From Erpobdella octoculata (taxonomy: Eukaryota; Annelida; Clitellata; Hirudinida; Erpobdellidae), in assembly GCA_963978895.1 (NCBI GenBank), contig OZ022246.1:1643605-1707604 (forward strand): a stretch of DNA of 64,000 nucleotides, read 5' to 3'. The notes under the pieces were generated by a model. That model was not told the DNA's origin, searched no databases, and saw nothing but the letters and a program-made list of their open reading frames with translations. Of this stretch, positions 1 through 13,078 are shown in pieces. The first letter of the stretch is position 1, and each line of letters opens with the position of its first letter. The translations under genes were made by a program, and so were the position numbers.

Positions 1-320
1 CATGTTGATGAGTCGTCTTAGTGCAAGACTTATGTTTTGTTTAAGTGCTGATAAAATAATTTTAATAATGTCCAGAGATTTAAATCTAATTATTTAATAT
101 GTTATAATTATTAGTTATTATCATCCGGATATGCAGTTATTATCGTACAGATATGCAGCTATTATATTATCGTACAAATATGCAGCTGTTGTTATGAAAA
201 TATGCATTTGTTTTACTATAAAATTATGTTAATATGTCTTTACTATAAAATTATGTTAATATGTCTTTACTATAAAATTATGTTAATATGTCTTTACTAT
301 AAAAATCTTTTTTCGTCCAG
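1..320 (+). other. Intron of the dynein light intermediate chain gene with a 27-bp tandem repeat
   Basis: This is intron sequence upstream of the first visible exon, ending in the acceptor ttcgtccag. It holds about 3.5 copies of a 27-bp unit around 212-306 (core TTTACTATAAAATTATG), preceded by looser copies of an ATATGCAG/TTATTATCGTAC motif at 120-190. No coding frame is supported. Confidence 0.75.
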
Positions 321-3300
321 TGTACAGGCACTTCCAAGAGTACCAGGAACCGGAAGAGGGAGCAACCGCGGGTCAAACGAGACGGGGGCAGTCGGTGGGC
401 GACATATCGGAGATGACCCTCCTGCCTCTCGGTGACAATATACTCACCGAAAATCTCGGCATTCCCGTGGTTGTCGTGCTCACAAAGGTTGGCGTTCTGT
501 TCCGTACGTCGCGAGTATGTGAAGTGCGATCCTTTTAAGGATTTTTGAGGAAAGATGAATGACGGATTAATTTTATTGCATTTATTTAATTTTTTAACAA
601 CTCTGGTGTTTTATAATGACCGAGCCGTCAAAATGGCGTCAACGAAATAATTTAGACATCGAGTATTTAATTCCCACCTTGACATACTCCCTGGATTTCT
701 CGCGACTCACAGACAGCGAATTTAAAACTTCATCAGTAATAGAATCGCCGACAAATTGCGCGACCGTCACGATCCGTCGCTCGACGTTAATCAACATTTT
801 CTTTTTCCGATCAGAGCGACGCCATGACGGATCTGGAAAAGAACAACGACTATCAACTCGAGCACTGGGACTTCATTCAACAACACGTCAGAAAGTTCTG
901 CTTGAAGTGTCAGTTGACGGTTTTTGTAGATTCATTTTTTTTTTATCTAACCTTGGGGTGTTTTAGCTTATCTGATTGTAATGTCAAGGTCAAGTAGGGT
1001 AATGGTATTGTATATATGAACGTGCTTGTGTTTATAACACTTTTCGAGTTAAATGTTATGTTGTTAAGTCTTTAAAAGGAGTATTTTCTGTAACATATTG
1101 GATGTGAAGCAAATTGGCATTAATCTATCAGTTAATTATTGTTATTACTAGGCTAATGTTTTTTTGACATCAATAAGTTACAAATTTCTTGAATTACTCA
1201 TTCGAAACTCCTCCCTATTCCCCGAACAGACGGAGCAGCACTGTTCTACACGTCGGTGAAGGAGAACAAGAACTGCTCGCTGCTCTTCAAGTATCTCACG
1301 CACATCATTTACGGCTTCCCGTTTGCCGAGCAGGCGTGCGTCGTCGAGAAGGATGCCGTGTTCATGTGAGGAAATGTGTTGTTGTTTCTTTGTTGTCGTT
1401 GTTGTTTGTTTGTTATCGTTGTTGTTGTTTCTTTGTTGTTGTTGTTTCTTTGTTATCATTGTTGTTGTTGTTTGTTTGTTTGTTGTTGTTTCTTTGTTGT
1501 CGTTGTTGTTTCTTTGTTGTTGTCGTTTCTTTGTTATTGTTGTTTGTTTGTTTCAATTAGTAATGTGTTTTTTTTATATTTTTGATGTTCATAACAAGTG
1601 TTTTTTTTGTTATTTTTGATGTTTGTATCAATTAGTAATGTTTTTTTGTTATTTTTTATGTTTATTTCAATTAATAACATAGTGTTGTTTGTTTCAATTA
1701 GTAATGTTTTGTCGTTTGTTTCAATTAGTAATGTGTTGTTGTTTGTTTCAATTAGTAGGTGATTAGGTTCGCTCGTTAATATGCGATTTTGTTGTTGTTG
1801 CTGTTTCGAATTCAGTCCAGCTGGATGGGACAACGAGAAGAAAGTGTCCGTGTTGTACGAGGGACTGACCAGCATGAGGCACACCGATCGCTTCACGGAC
1901 ATCATCAGGGCACCACTCGTTCGAAATGTTGGTCTTTCTTTCCGTCTTCGTCCTTTTTTTTTTCTGTATTTCTTTTCCGTGTTTTTAAATCCCTCGTAAT
2001 ATTAACGTCGCCGTCGTCAGTCTTGCTTGCTTGAAGGCTTGCAAATCTTTGAGGTGAAAATTAACGAGCTTCGCGTTGTTCGATCAAGCTCAAACATTGA
2101 ATAGAATATAGAATATAGACTCGCTCCTCGTGGCAATGCATTCTATTAAATTTAAAAATTTTTTTGAATAAAAAATTAATTTTTAATTTTAAAAATATTT
2201 TTATCTATTGTTCTAAGAATTTTTGTTTATTTAATTTATCATATCAATGATTTTTGTAGATATTCATATTTCAGAAAATAATTATTTATATATTATTTAC
2301 ACGTGAGCGATATACGGCACGGTACGAGAGCGTTACTAGTGTGTGACGGAGTGAGCAGATTTGACACACACGTGTCGGAATTAATTTACACTAGCTCGTT
2401 TTGAATATCAAGTAATATCCACCGACGCGTGTTTCTCTTCCAGACCGTTCAGAGGGAGGTGGAAATAATAGCGGACGAGGAACAGCTGTTTCTCATGAAG
2501 CTGCAGACTCAGCTGACCAAGCAGCCGGTCGATACTACAGCGCAGAGGGTGAGTTTGTACCTGTGTGGTTCTGTGCACGTGTGTGCGTGCGTATGTGTTT
2601 GGTAAGACTTTCCGGTTATGCCGTATCCACGGCTCGGCAGTCAATTTTATGTTTTTTTACTCCTAATGACAGTTACGACTTGACTGATTTTTTTATTTTC
2701 TTTCATTTAAATAATTTTTTTCTTCAGTTTTTGTTTAATGTGCTTGTGAAATTTCATTGCTCGCCCGAGTGTTTGCATGCCTGTTTCGATGTCTTTTGCA
2801 TTTTGAGCATGTGAATGGCCATCGCGTTGCATGCCGTACATTCTGTCGACTAGCAGCCACACGCACGAGGGGATTTGCTTCGGGCATGCAGGTGGCAATC
2901 GTTCCTCGATACCGCTTGCTTAAGAGCCGTCGCAGCTGTCCGGAGAGACAGACAGCTGGACAAACCGGAATATCGTCTACGACCGAACTCTCTCTCTCAT
3001 TCAATCTTTTTTGACTGTTTCTTGGGTTGATCAGGTATCTTCCACGCCGACCGGAGGTCACCCGGCCAACAAGGTTTCTCCGTCTAGATCGACTTCCTCG
3101 TCTGCTGCATCGCCTGGAAATATGCCCGCTAAAAAGGTTTGCCGACCGGAGACGGAGAGCGTGGGGTCGCACGCGTGTTTTTTTTTACTTTTACACGTTT
3201 GCGATGTTGATTCGATGTTCTGCATGATTTTTAGGGATGAGCTGGTTGATGTTGAAATACTGAAAATAATAATAATAATGATTTCTATGATAGTAATGAA

Positions 3301-4043
3301 AAGTACTAAAAAATGATGTTGCTTATTTTATTCTATGACAGTACTGGAGTGCATTGATTTGAGTGCTGGAGTGCATGCTTGATTCACTTTCAATGCATGG
3401 CATGCTTTTACGTTTTCAGTTTTTCTACCCGTGTTCAACTATCAGTTTTTGAAGAAAAAAAAATTGTGAATCGGTTAAGGTTGAGAACGAATTTTTTATT
3501 ATTTAACTATTTACCTTTTTTGTTCCGTTCAAGCCCGGAGCTCAAATCACTTCTGCTACTAGCGACACAGGAGTGCTTGCAAACTTTTTCAACAGTCTCC
3601 TCAGCAAGAAAACAGCTACAGGTAATTAACGCACCTCAACTATGAACTGAGTTTTTTTTTCTTTTTGTAGTTAAGATGTTTAATTATATAGCAATAGTTA
3701 TTTTATTGTAAAATGATGCTATTAAGTGGCATCACCAGGGTTCTTAGGGGGTTTTGGTAGGGGGGGGGCTTTGAAAATGGCTGCCGCTAGTCATTCTGTA
3801 AAGTTGGCCCACGAAAAAAGTTATTCGTGGCCTAGAATTCTAATGACTAACACCACATTAAACATCATCAAACTTTAATAGGTTATATAAGTCTATATAA
3901 TATGTCTCATGAATCATTTAAGTAGTTTAGAAAGATACATAATAATATAAATATTAATATTATTATTCGTCATGGAAACAGATCGCCAGGTGTCGTCTGA
4001 CGCGACTCAGAACAGTTCATCACCATCGGAGGGAGGCTCGTAA
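321..4043 (+). CDS. DYNC1LI: Cytoplasmic dynein 1 light intermediate chain, 3' portion (8 exons)
   Basis: This subunit of cytoplasmic dynein 1 links the motor heavy chain to cargo adaptors. Exons by splice site and phase: 321-487, 815-908, 1230-1365, 1816-1927, 2444-2548, 3035-3136, 3534-3621, 3982-4043 (stop TAA). The reading passes without a break through family blocks: [64 protein letters not shown] and [14 protein letters not shown]. The last is the C-terminal helix that binds cargo adaptors in known family members. The upstream exons, with the N-terminal P-loop part of the Ras-like fold, lie left of the window. The segment after the 2444-2548 exon is Ser/Pro-rich and poorly conserved, as usual for the family. 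Exons 1 to 7 end in GT donors; the acceptor at 3533 is AAG, not CAG. The protein ends ...SPSEGGS, about 20 residues beyond the adaptor helix. It cannot be assigned to vertebrate paralog 1 or 2, so a generic symbol is given. Confidence 0.94.
1376..1760 (+). repeat. (TTGTTG)-rich array plus GTTTCAATTAGTAATG minisatellite
   Basis: This intronic low-complexity block starts just after the donor at 1366. The first part, about 1376-1555, is a degenerate TTG/TCG/TTTC array. The second, about 1550-1760, repeats GTTTCAATTAGTAATG at least six times with variable spacers. Open frames across it on both strands are products of the repeat. Confidence 0.85.
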
Positions 4044-4597
4044 GTCGACGACGCAGGAAACAAGCATTCCTCCCACACACCCCCCCACCCACGTGTCCAT
4101 CATTTTCGTCGAGTGGGTCATCTATCTATCATCAATATGCTACCAACTGGTTGCGGGACTTTCTATGCTTCTTTCAATTTTTATATTTAGTGTTTTCGTC
4201 GTCGTTAGGTTTTAAAACGAGAACGTGTCTCGCGACTTCCGAATCGTGCCGTCGATGCCATCGTATGTATACTGCGACGCTTCAGTGTGTTTTGAAATTC
4301 ACTCCGGGCAAGCGAGTCTAGTCCACTCTACTTAATCTCAAATGGTGTTTGTAAATAACAATCGATTCGCTGGCTATATTATTATTATTATTATTATTAT
4401 ATGTGTATGATACAAGAATATGTAAAATAAATCCGAAATGAGAAGATGCGCGAGTCCATTTTGGATAATAATAATAATAATAATAACAATTGTCTCTGTT
4501 GCGGTGTGAAGTTAGGTTTTGTTGAAATTTATCGTACGTTTTATTTAACGCTTTGCGATTTTATGCTTTTTGATTTTTTTAAATTTTATCAGTATAA

Positions 4598-4628
<31 letters not shown>

Positions 4629-5989
4629 CATTAGATCTCCCAATCAGCGATTGTGTTATTTGCAGTTTGAGGAATCATATATGGACGGTTTATTATACAG
4701 TTTTCAATTCACTTAACGTACGCCAAAGCATTCAGCATGGATTTTAATCGTTTTTATGTTTTACCGCTTAATTATCTAATTTATATTCTATCCTAGTAAA
4801 CATTTAAATTAGTTTGAATGATTTTCGTGTTTTTTTTTTCTTTCTAAAAGACGTGGGTGTGGTACACCCGTTCGTGGCCCATCTCATGTTCTTATTTTTT
4901 AATTATTATGGAATGCTACTTGACTAAATCGCATGCTCAGTACTTAGTAGTAGCATGTGGATCGAGTAGAGCAGGTTCTTTTGAGTTTTTTTATTGGTGG
5001 AAAAAAAATATGTTATTCTAAACACCATTGTTTTGGATATTTGTAGAGATAAATTAACAAATAAAAATAACTTTTTTTTTTAAATTTGATTGCGGTACGA
5101 GTTTATTTTTTGTTTTCCACAAAGAGAGAGAGAGGTCTGTGATCGTACTATGATGGATCTTAAAATTAATAACTGTTGTGACTGGTTCGTGGTGATCGAG
5201 GTCACTGGGAATTTGTTTGAACTAACGAGCGCGTTTGCTCAGCTGGGTAGAAAGAGGAGGGAAAGGTAATCGGAATCAATTTATGATGCCCTTCATTGTT
5301 TCTTAAATACTGTTAATTTAGTCTTAAAACACCATGCGTAGAAGACTGTTAGCTATTATAAAAAATATATTTAGATGTTTCAAAAGCATAAGCACTAGCT
5401 GCGATACAAACCTAGTATAGATGAATTTAATATTTTTTCTGATCTTTTAATTCAGTGTTCTAAACTCTTATTTCAAAACTTTGGCCAGAAACTTTTAATT
5501 GATCTAAAACTAGTTATGTTTTCTAGTTTCCATTCACAAGTCTTTTAAACGTATATTACCTATGTTATCGTTCAGTGCCTTTAGAAATATACAACTATCT
5601 CCCGAATTGCCCATATATGGTTGCAAAGCGCATTCATTAAAATACTCGCTGCTACAACTTCTGGACATTTTTGCGTTTTAAAGTAAACACACTAGAACAA
5701 ATCATATCGTTGAACGGTTATCACCATTCGGTTTAAAATTGTATATTAAAAAAATGTTTTTTACCCCTTAATTAATTAAGACAGGCGTGGGTTCTTCTGA
5801 GTTTTGTGATAATTATCTATTGATATATTTATTCCTATACTTATATTTGTCTTTTTAATTGCAAAAGAAATCGACTTTATGAGGCAATTGTTCATATGCA
5901 TACTATACGTATTTTACTTTAAAACTTAATAAATAGAGGTCGCTTTGGCTTATTCCTTGTTTTTTCCTCGAACCACATGATACAGTCAG
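4044..5989. other. 3' flanks of two convergent genes, AT-rich
   Basis: The interval separates the stop codons of the dynein chain gene (+) and FBXL7 (-). A poly(A) signal AATAAA lies at 4426-4431 for the plus gene. TTTATT (AATAAA on the minus strand) at 5828-5833 is a candidate for FBXL7. (ATT)n/(AAT)n microsatellites lie at about 4379-4400, 4466-4486 and 4599-4628. A degenerate copy of a dispersed SINE-tail-like repeat is at about 5323-5370. No coding frame is supported. Confidence 0.7.
4426..4431 (+). terminator. Poly(A) signal AATAAA, dynein light intermediate chain gene
   Basis: This is the first canonical hexamer downstream of the stop codon at 4041-4043, giving a 3' UTR of about 0.4 kb. 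No cleavage site can be seen from sequence alone. Confidence 0.5.
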
Positions 5990-8713
5990 TCAACGAAAGC
6001 TAAGATTGTTATGTTCTACGATGCACGACGGACAGTGTTTATGAAGGGCGATGAAGGTTTTCGATGAAATCCTGCAGTCGATGACGTTGAGCTGTTGAAG
6101 CTGGCGACACCTGGCCGCCAGCTGAAGAACGCCGGCGTCTGTGAACAGGCTGCATCCTTTCAAGCTGAGCCTCCTCAGCTGGTCGCAGCCGTCCGCCAGC
6201 GCCTGCAGCGCCCGGTCGCTAACGGCGGAATTGCAGCTGCCCAGGTCGAGCGACCGCAGCTTGCTGCAGTAAGCGGCCAAATAAGAGATGCCGTCTTCGG
6301 TTATCTTGTCGCAGCCGCGAACGTTCAAGTAGCGCAGCTTGACGCACCTGCGCGTGACGCACTTGAGGCCCACGTCGCTGATCCGACGACACTTCGCAAT
6401 GCTCAGGTAGCGCAGGTTCGACTCCAGCCGAGATATGTCGCGCATTCCCAGGTCGGATATGTTGGGACAGTCGCTGACGCTCAGCTCCTGGAGCTTGCTG
6501 CAGTAGCTGGCGGCGTACTGGACGCCGACGTCGGTTATCTTGACGCATCTTCTCAGGTAGAGGTAGTTCAGTCTCGAGCAGTAGGTGACTATCATCTGGA
6601 GCGAGGAGTCGTCTACGTTCAAGCAGTCGGTCATGTCCAGGTGGCTCAGGTAGACCTGCTTGCCGTAGGTCGCCGCCTGCAGGTTGGCCTCAGGGGTCAG
6701 GCTTATACAGTTCACGTACTGGCAACCTGGAAAAATAAGAGTAAAAATGTGAGACAGTATTTTATACATACATCATAAACATTATTGGTTTTAATAGATT
6801 TATTGCATTTTGATTTCAGTGGCATAGCAAGGGTTTTTGGTGCCCCCTCCATAACCTTTTTTTTATTATTCTTCCCAAAAAACCTGATGACAAGGGGGGG
6901 GGGGTAGTCGGAGCCACTTTTTTAAAAATGATACACTGAATACTCTTTCTGGCGCTCCCTCCCATGACGGCGCCCTGGGCAGCTTTCCCTTCTGCCCTCC
7001 TAGCTACACCTCTGTTTGATCTACAATAATTGTAGACACATTTTTTACCGAAAAACATCATCACAGAAGTTTTAGTTTTTCTTCATGGTTTGCAATCAAA
7101 CAAGTCCCCGTTCACAACTTGACCAAAAAATCGGATAAATTGTATTTAAAAAATAAAATAAAATAAAATAAAACTCATCAACGCCATGAAACAAACCAGA
7201 AAGACTGAGCGACTCCAAGTTCGTGCATCTGGACACGATTTCAAAGATGGCTATGTTGGTGATCTCTTGGCAGCCGTCCAGCAGTAGCTCTTTGAGTTCT
7301 GGGCACCTCGTAGCTACGGTGTACAAGCCGCGATCGGTCAGCTTGACGCAGCCGCACAGATCGATGCTTTCGATGATGAGACAGATCTTCGAATCGTCGC
7401 AGCTGAGGGCCGTGGTCAAGCACTTGAGGCCGCGATCGACGTCTAACGCCCGGCTGTCTATGACGACGTGCGACCACAGGCAGGGGTTCCAAACCAGCTG
7501 GTACCATCGCTTGCTGACCATGGCACACTTGCAGAGCTCGTTGCTGGGAAGGTTCTGGAAGATACGAGTTATGACGTGGTCCTCCAGGGAGTCGAAGTAG
7601 GCGCACTTGGCAGGATCGAGTTTTCGGCGGAGGTCTGGAAAAGTACTTTTTTTACTTTTCGGGGGCTTGGCGGTGGCGTCGCCGTCCGATTGTCGAGCGG
7701 CCGGCGAGAACTTGTTCTGTGTAAAAGGAAACTTCGGCGCTTTCATTTGTTTTTTGACGAAACCGCTCCTGGGATCGGAGCTGAGCTTGAGGTCGGCCAT
7801 GTTCGGATAAGTCGGCGGCGAAGGAGGAGGAGGATTGCATGGCGAGAAATCGTACGAAACCGAGCTGTGGACATGCCGGGTGGGAGAGGGCGTTGTGCCT
7901 TGCCTGATGATGGGGGGACGCGTCCTGCCGAAGGTCAGGGGCGGTTTGGGTTTGGGGCCCCGTCGTGGAGAAGAGAACGATTCAGAATGTTCGCTGATGG
8001 TGAGGTAGTGTTCGTCTGATACTACTCCGGAGCTCGAGTCTGGTGTGGAATTGGAAACGGATCTTTTTTCTGAAATTTAATTTTCATTCGTTGCTAATAA
8101 TGGATTTGTGTTCTTGTTCTTGTCGATAATCAGCATTCAATGTGTATTACTAAAACTACTACTAAACTTGAAAAAAACAAAAAAATTATTATGTATTTAT
8201 AGAAAAAATTTAACTAAAAATGAAACACTATATATATCAAATTTGATAATGTGAATAATATTTCGGGAAATACAATCAATGCTTAGAGAACTCGCGGTTA
8301 CTGACTGTACTGGAATATTATTCATGATGAGTTTTTGATTGAGTCTGAGAAATGAAACAAAAATCTTCGACTGAACTCAAAGACAGGAAATGAAGAGCTC
8401 AGTGAGAAGGAAGGTGTGAATGTAGAAGAATGAGATTTGCTACTTTAAAACAACATTCGAGGTGCAATAATTTAATTTGCATTTGCATTTGGTGGTAACG
8501 TTATTACATCCGGCGGTGTGTTACGTGCATGTGTAATGAGAAGACCGCTACTGCTACTGTAACTGCTACTACTACTACTGATGCTACTACTAGCAGCTAC
8601 CACCACCACCACATTTTTTTCTTGGTATTTAATTAATAAATCAATAACAAATCAGCTTTCATTAAGAATATCATGAAAAGTTCATCAAACTAATCAACAA
8701 AGAAAGAGAGGAG

Positions 8714-8770
<57 letters not shown>

Positions 8771-8908
8771 AAAAAGAAAATGACAGGAAGAGCAACCAAG
8801 ATCAAACGAACCTGGATAGAACAATTCCGCCATCATTTTATTCCAGTCGTTGGCGATCGGACTCTGGTTCGCTGGAATGCTGGTGTTGATTCTCTTGTAA
8901 ATGGCCAT
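5990..8908 (-). CDS. FBXL7: F-box/LRR-repeat protein 7
   Basis: This is the substrate-recognition subunit of an SCF ubiquitin ligase. In coding order the minus-strand exons are 8812-8908, 7197-8069 and 5990-6726, giving 568 aa; vertebrate FBXL7 is about 490 aa. The F-box lies near residues 189-226 (FDSLEDHVITRIFQNLP ... CKCAMVSKRWYQLVW). Cysteine-containing leucine-rich repeats follow to the C-terminus, with signatures such as CVKLTDRGLYTVATRCPEL, YLDMTDC-like HLDMTDCLNV, LRRCVKITD and LRYLNVRGCDKIT. The tail CIVEHNNLSFR matches the family ending. The 3' junction joins SLSG to CQYVNCISL in frame. Residues 33 to about 185 are Ser/Pro-rich and low in similarity, like the variable N-terminus of the family. 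The first coding exon (from the ATG at 8908) is inferred: donor GTTCGT at 8811 and matching phase with the acceptor at 8070-8072. The start is therefore less certain than the rest. An hAT-like MITE sits in the second intron. Confidence 0.93.
6817..7014. mobile_element. hAT-like MITE (198 bp) in an FBXL7 intron
   Basis: Imperfect terminal inverted repeats can be read directly: CAGTGGCATAGCAAGG at the left end and CAGAGGTGTAGCTAGG as the reverse complement of the right end, 12 of 16 matching. The flanks are tttgattt and tttgatct, an 8-bp target-site duplication with one mismatch, which is the hAT size. The interior has no coding capacity and carries a G-run (aaaaaacctgatgac followed by GGGGGGGGGG) also seen elsewhere in the window. 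Confidence 0.72.
8709..8765 (+). repeat. (GA)n microsatellite
   Basis: Almost pure GA dinucleotides in the first FBXL7 intron, about 50 bases downstream, in transcript sense, of the inferred first coding exon. Confidence 0.95.
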
Positions 8909-11900
8909 TTATCGAAGCTGACGACGAACACAACAGCGCGTAGCAACCGGAAAGCCAGATATTTTTGTTTTAGCAACGCCAGCCAGCCAGTCAGCCGGCC
9001 GGCCGAGAGTCGCAATCACTTCAAAACTTCGATAAGAATTAAATAATCCGCTGACGGCTAATAAGCCAGCTAGAACTTCCTGGACGCGTTTGAACTCGCT
9101 TTTGTTGTTGATGTTTTTAAATTTTAATTCGATTTCTGTCGTTCGTGTAAAGGTGGATAAAAACGTTTATTCCAACTTCAACAAATCGAGTACGAGTACA
9201 AGTATGGCATATTTAAACGACCCGATTTGTGTGGGAGTCGGGCTCTTTCGAATGCAAACGACAAATTAGCTACGGAGGAGGTGAAACGAATCTAACTCCA
9301 GTAGTTCGGGTCAGGAGGTCAAATAACGAGCTGGAAGCAAAGATCCAGAACCGATGGAACTCTTTATTCTTAAGAGACTTCTTACAACACAACAGAACAA
9401 CAACAACAAAAAACGATCGAACTGTTTTCTCTTCTTAGTCACACGAATCGGCTGTGAGAACGTCGCTGTTTTAGTGAGAGTTGCATTCAACTACACGACA
9501 TCAATGAAGAGCCTCTCTTTTGTCTTGCTGTGTCGTCCGCTGTTCTAATTCTGTTCTAATTCTATTCTATTCTATTCTATTATGACAGGCAGCTATTTAT
9601 TCACTTCATAACAAATCGTCGTTTTTCAAATTCTTCGGTTATCTGGCAAGGAGATCTCTCCGTCGTAGTCGTCGTCGTCTACTGCGTGAAGACTTTGCTT
9701 TCTGAATAAAGTGCCAACCCTGGCTCATATCAGAATGAAGTACCAACTGTGGGGACCACAAAATAGTACCAACTGTGGGGACCACAAAATAGTACCAACC
9801 GTGGTGGCTCACAAAGTTCTACTATTCGCGGAATGATATCACTATGCGATAATAATAAATAATATATTAATTTTCTTTTCAGTAATTATAAAAAAAAATG
9901 TTTAAACTGATTTTACTCCAGAATGATTCAAAGCGCCGACAATAAAAGTACCTATAAATCCAATCCGCTCCCGTCTGCAGCCACAGCATTGAGCAAACAA
10001 CTTGTTGATCCGGAAACGTCTACCTGGATTGCAGCGATCAATCGGAAATACCTGATCGAGATTTTGGTTACGTTCCAATGTTGTGTACACGACTTGTATA
10101 CGGTGGATGTGTGTGTGTATTTGTGTATTCGTGTCTTGTGCGATAGAGTAGTAGTCGAAGGGCGTGTAATAATAAGCTAAACATTGGGGTTTCTTAAAGT
10201 GCGAAAAAATGGAGATTAATTTGTTGTATGTTTATAAATATATACATACATTACCTGTCTTTATGAACTTTATAAGTTTAATTCGGAATTGGCTCGCTCA
10301 GGGTTTAGGGGGGGGGGGTGGGGGACGACTTCAGCAACAAATGCAATTTTTCATGCCCCCTGTAACGGTCATTCACACACAAATTCTATAATAAAAACAT
10401 ACAAATAAGTAAATACGGAAGAAACGGATTATATGTGTACTTTTAAAGTATTTTACAGAGACTTAAACAAATGATGTTGATTTTGTTGTGATTAAATGAC
10501 GACGTTACAGTTGTTGTTGTAGCTAGGTTTGAGTTTTATATCTCGAGATATCTATCTTGTTTCTGTAACACGATTTATTATGTGATCGATGTATGCGATA
10601 TGCGTGCGTGAGTGTGTGTGTGTGTGTACGGATGTGATTGAGATCTTGTTGATGACTTACTTTATAGAATCAGAATCTATTTAAAAATGTGTAACATCTA
10701 AAATAAAATTGCGTAATGAAACTAAATCTTTAAGAACTTTTTATTCTATATTATTCTATACGTATATAGTTAACTTGTATAAGAAGCTCATTAGCATTTT
10801 TTAATGTTCTGAAATGAACATGAGCGTGCTGTTCTACTGTTTCACGCCGCGAGCTATTTGAACAAAATGTAAATCCTTAAACGCGCTTCACTCGATGGAA
10901 CTTTCTAGTTTGCAGTTTTATTTTAATTTTTTTCTTCAATTTGGCTAATCTATCTGAACACACACGTATAGGGTTCTGCAGCACCGACCCGACCAATCCA
11001 CCTTAAAACTAGGGATCAGGGGTAGGACAGATGCACCTGGGTCGTCCTGGGTACTGAACCCCCTCGGTATACTCCTTTGAATCAGACTCCGCATTTTTCG
11101 GCCATCTCAACTTTTGTCGCATCGTTGAGACGTCTATGTTAATGAGCTATTAGATTTAGAATGTTATTTGTAATCTTTGATCACTAATATCGTATATATA
11201 TATATATATATATATATCTCGAACTTCCTGTTTTCCTGGTAAAAAAAAATTTTCCGACGTTTATTTAAGCAATTCCAAATCGATAAGGTCTGGAATATTC
11301 TCTACGCTCTCTCCCCCTGCCGCTGTTGATCACTTCCAGATGCCACCCTTCCTTTCTATACATCCTCCCGAATGTCTACGCGTGACCACTCCACTCCGCT
11401 CCACCCACCCACCGCTCCACTACTCTACTCTCCGTCCGGATAAACCGGGCATCTCGTCCATGCTCGATGGACCAGCCAACAAACGCCGTATATCGATCGA
11501 TCCACTCGCCCTTGGTATATGACGGGTCGATAGATTCGATAAAATTTACTATATATATATATATATATATATAAGATTCAAATATGAAGGTATGAAGCTC
11601 GTTAGAAATATTTTTTAAAACATTAAAAATTATGCTATGTAAGTAATTATCAAAAATCCAGAATATTTTGAAAATAAAAAAAAAGTATTTGCAGTTGACA
11701 GAAGCGGACGCGTTATTGCGTTCACGCAAGCATTTGGAAAAAAGTTATTGATTTCAGAAGTCAGCGCATTGATTTTTTATGAGATATCGATTTTTGCTTG
11801 AGCAATATTCGGAAATATCGGAAATCAATCTATTTGCAATTGATCGGACAGTACATCTATAGTATATTTAGGCAAGTAGTTACAGATAATAATAATAATA

Positions 11901-13047
11901 GATCTAAAATCTTTTGACGGAGGGGGATGGGGGAAATTTATAGACCCATGGGTCCCTGGCCAAATAATATTGCAAGTGAGCTGTCAAAGAAAAATTACAG
12001 CTAAAAGTATAAGTTTCATACTGGTAGTTTTGATAATTACTATTTGTTTATAGACTTTTCATCCTTGCAAATCACAACATATTTTTCCGGCAGTATATAT
12101 TCCAGCTATTTACGCAGACTTAAATGTTTTTTTTTGAAAGCCGGTTATTACAATATTTGTGACAAAAATAGAACAAGCCATTTTTAACGACTTAAAGATT
12201 TACAGTATTATGAAGAGGATAGGAGATAAAGATGTTTAAAAACAAAATAATTTAGCAGTTTATAGATAGTAGACTATAAACAGTAAGCAAACTATAAGCA
12301 ACGGAATAAAAACAAATGAAGACAACTAAAAACAAAATTGTTTTTCTTTCTTTTTAAACGAGTCTAGTTTACTTTAAATGCTGAAAGTTTCAAACTTCTA
12401 GCTATAGTTGAGAAATTGGTTTCTTATTAATTACAAGATTCCGCTTAAGCAGATGACAGAAATCAGACAACAGACAAATGAAGCTAATTACAAAAGGTTG
12501 TTTTCGCGATTTTTTATGAAGGAGCAATTTTAGTTGTTCATTAACTGCTATGCTGATATATTCACTGCTTTCTGAATTTCTACGGAAGAACACTTTTACA
12601 ATTTGGAAAATCTACTAAAACGACTGATTGATGCCGACCACGGCAGGGACGTCAACTCGGGGGCAGGGGAGCCATTGCCCCTTTGCCTGACTTCTGAGTG
12701 GGCTCCCAGAAATGCCCTTAGACGTGTTGAGTGGAGGCTTTTGAGGTTTGAGTGGATCCTTTTTTTCAATAGGCAGATCTCTATGACGGTAAAGTGGACC
12801 CCCTATGAGGGTTTAGTGAGCCCCCTGAAGTGGTGAGTGGTTTATTAAAAATGTTTCTGAAAAGTACCTCAGTCTACATTACCTACAATACAACAACTAA
12901 TCCCTGTCATCAGCTTTTTTATGAAATTTTTTTTATAGAAAAACTTATTAAAAATGATCCACGACTGCCCCCGGTTATCAGTGCGTGTGTGCGTGTATGT
13001 ATGTATGTATGTATGTATGTATGTATGTATGTATGTATGTATGTATG

Positions 13048-13078
<31 letters not shown>

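Noticed and set aside
6095..6778. 227-codon plus-strand frame opposite FBXL7
   Set aside because: It is antisense to well-conserved leucine-rich repeats; its Gln/Ala/Val-rich pattern mirrors the repeats and has no independent support.
11340..11729. Overlapping frames near 11.4 kb on both strands
   Set aside because: Composition is driven by C/T-rich sequence and a TA repeat; no splice sites or similarity.
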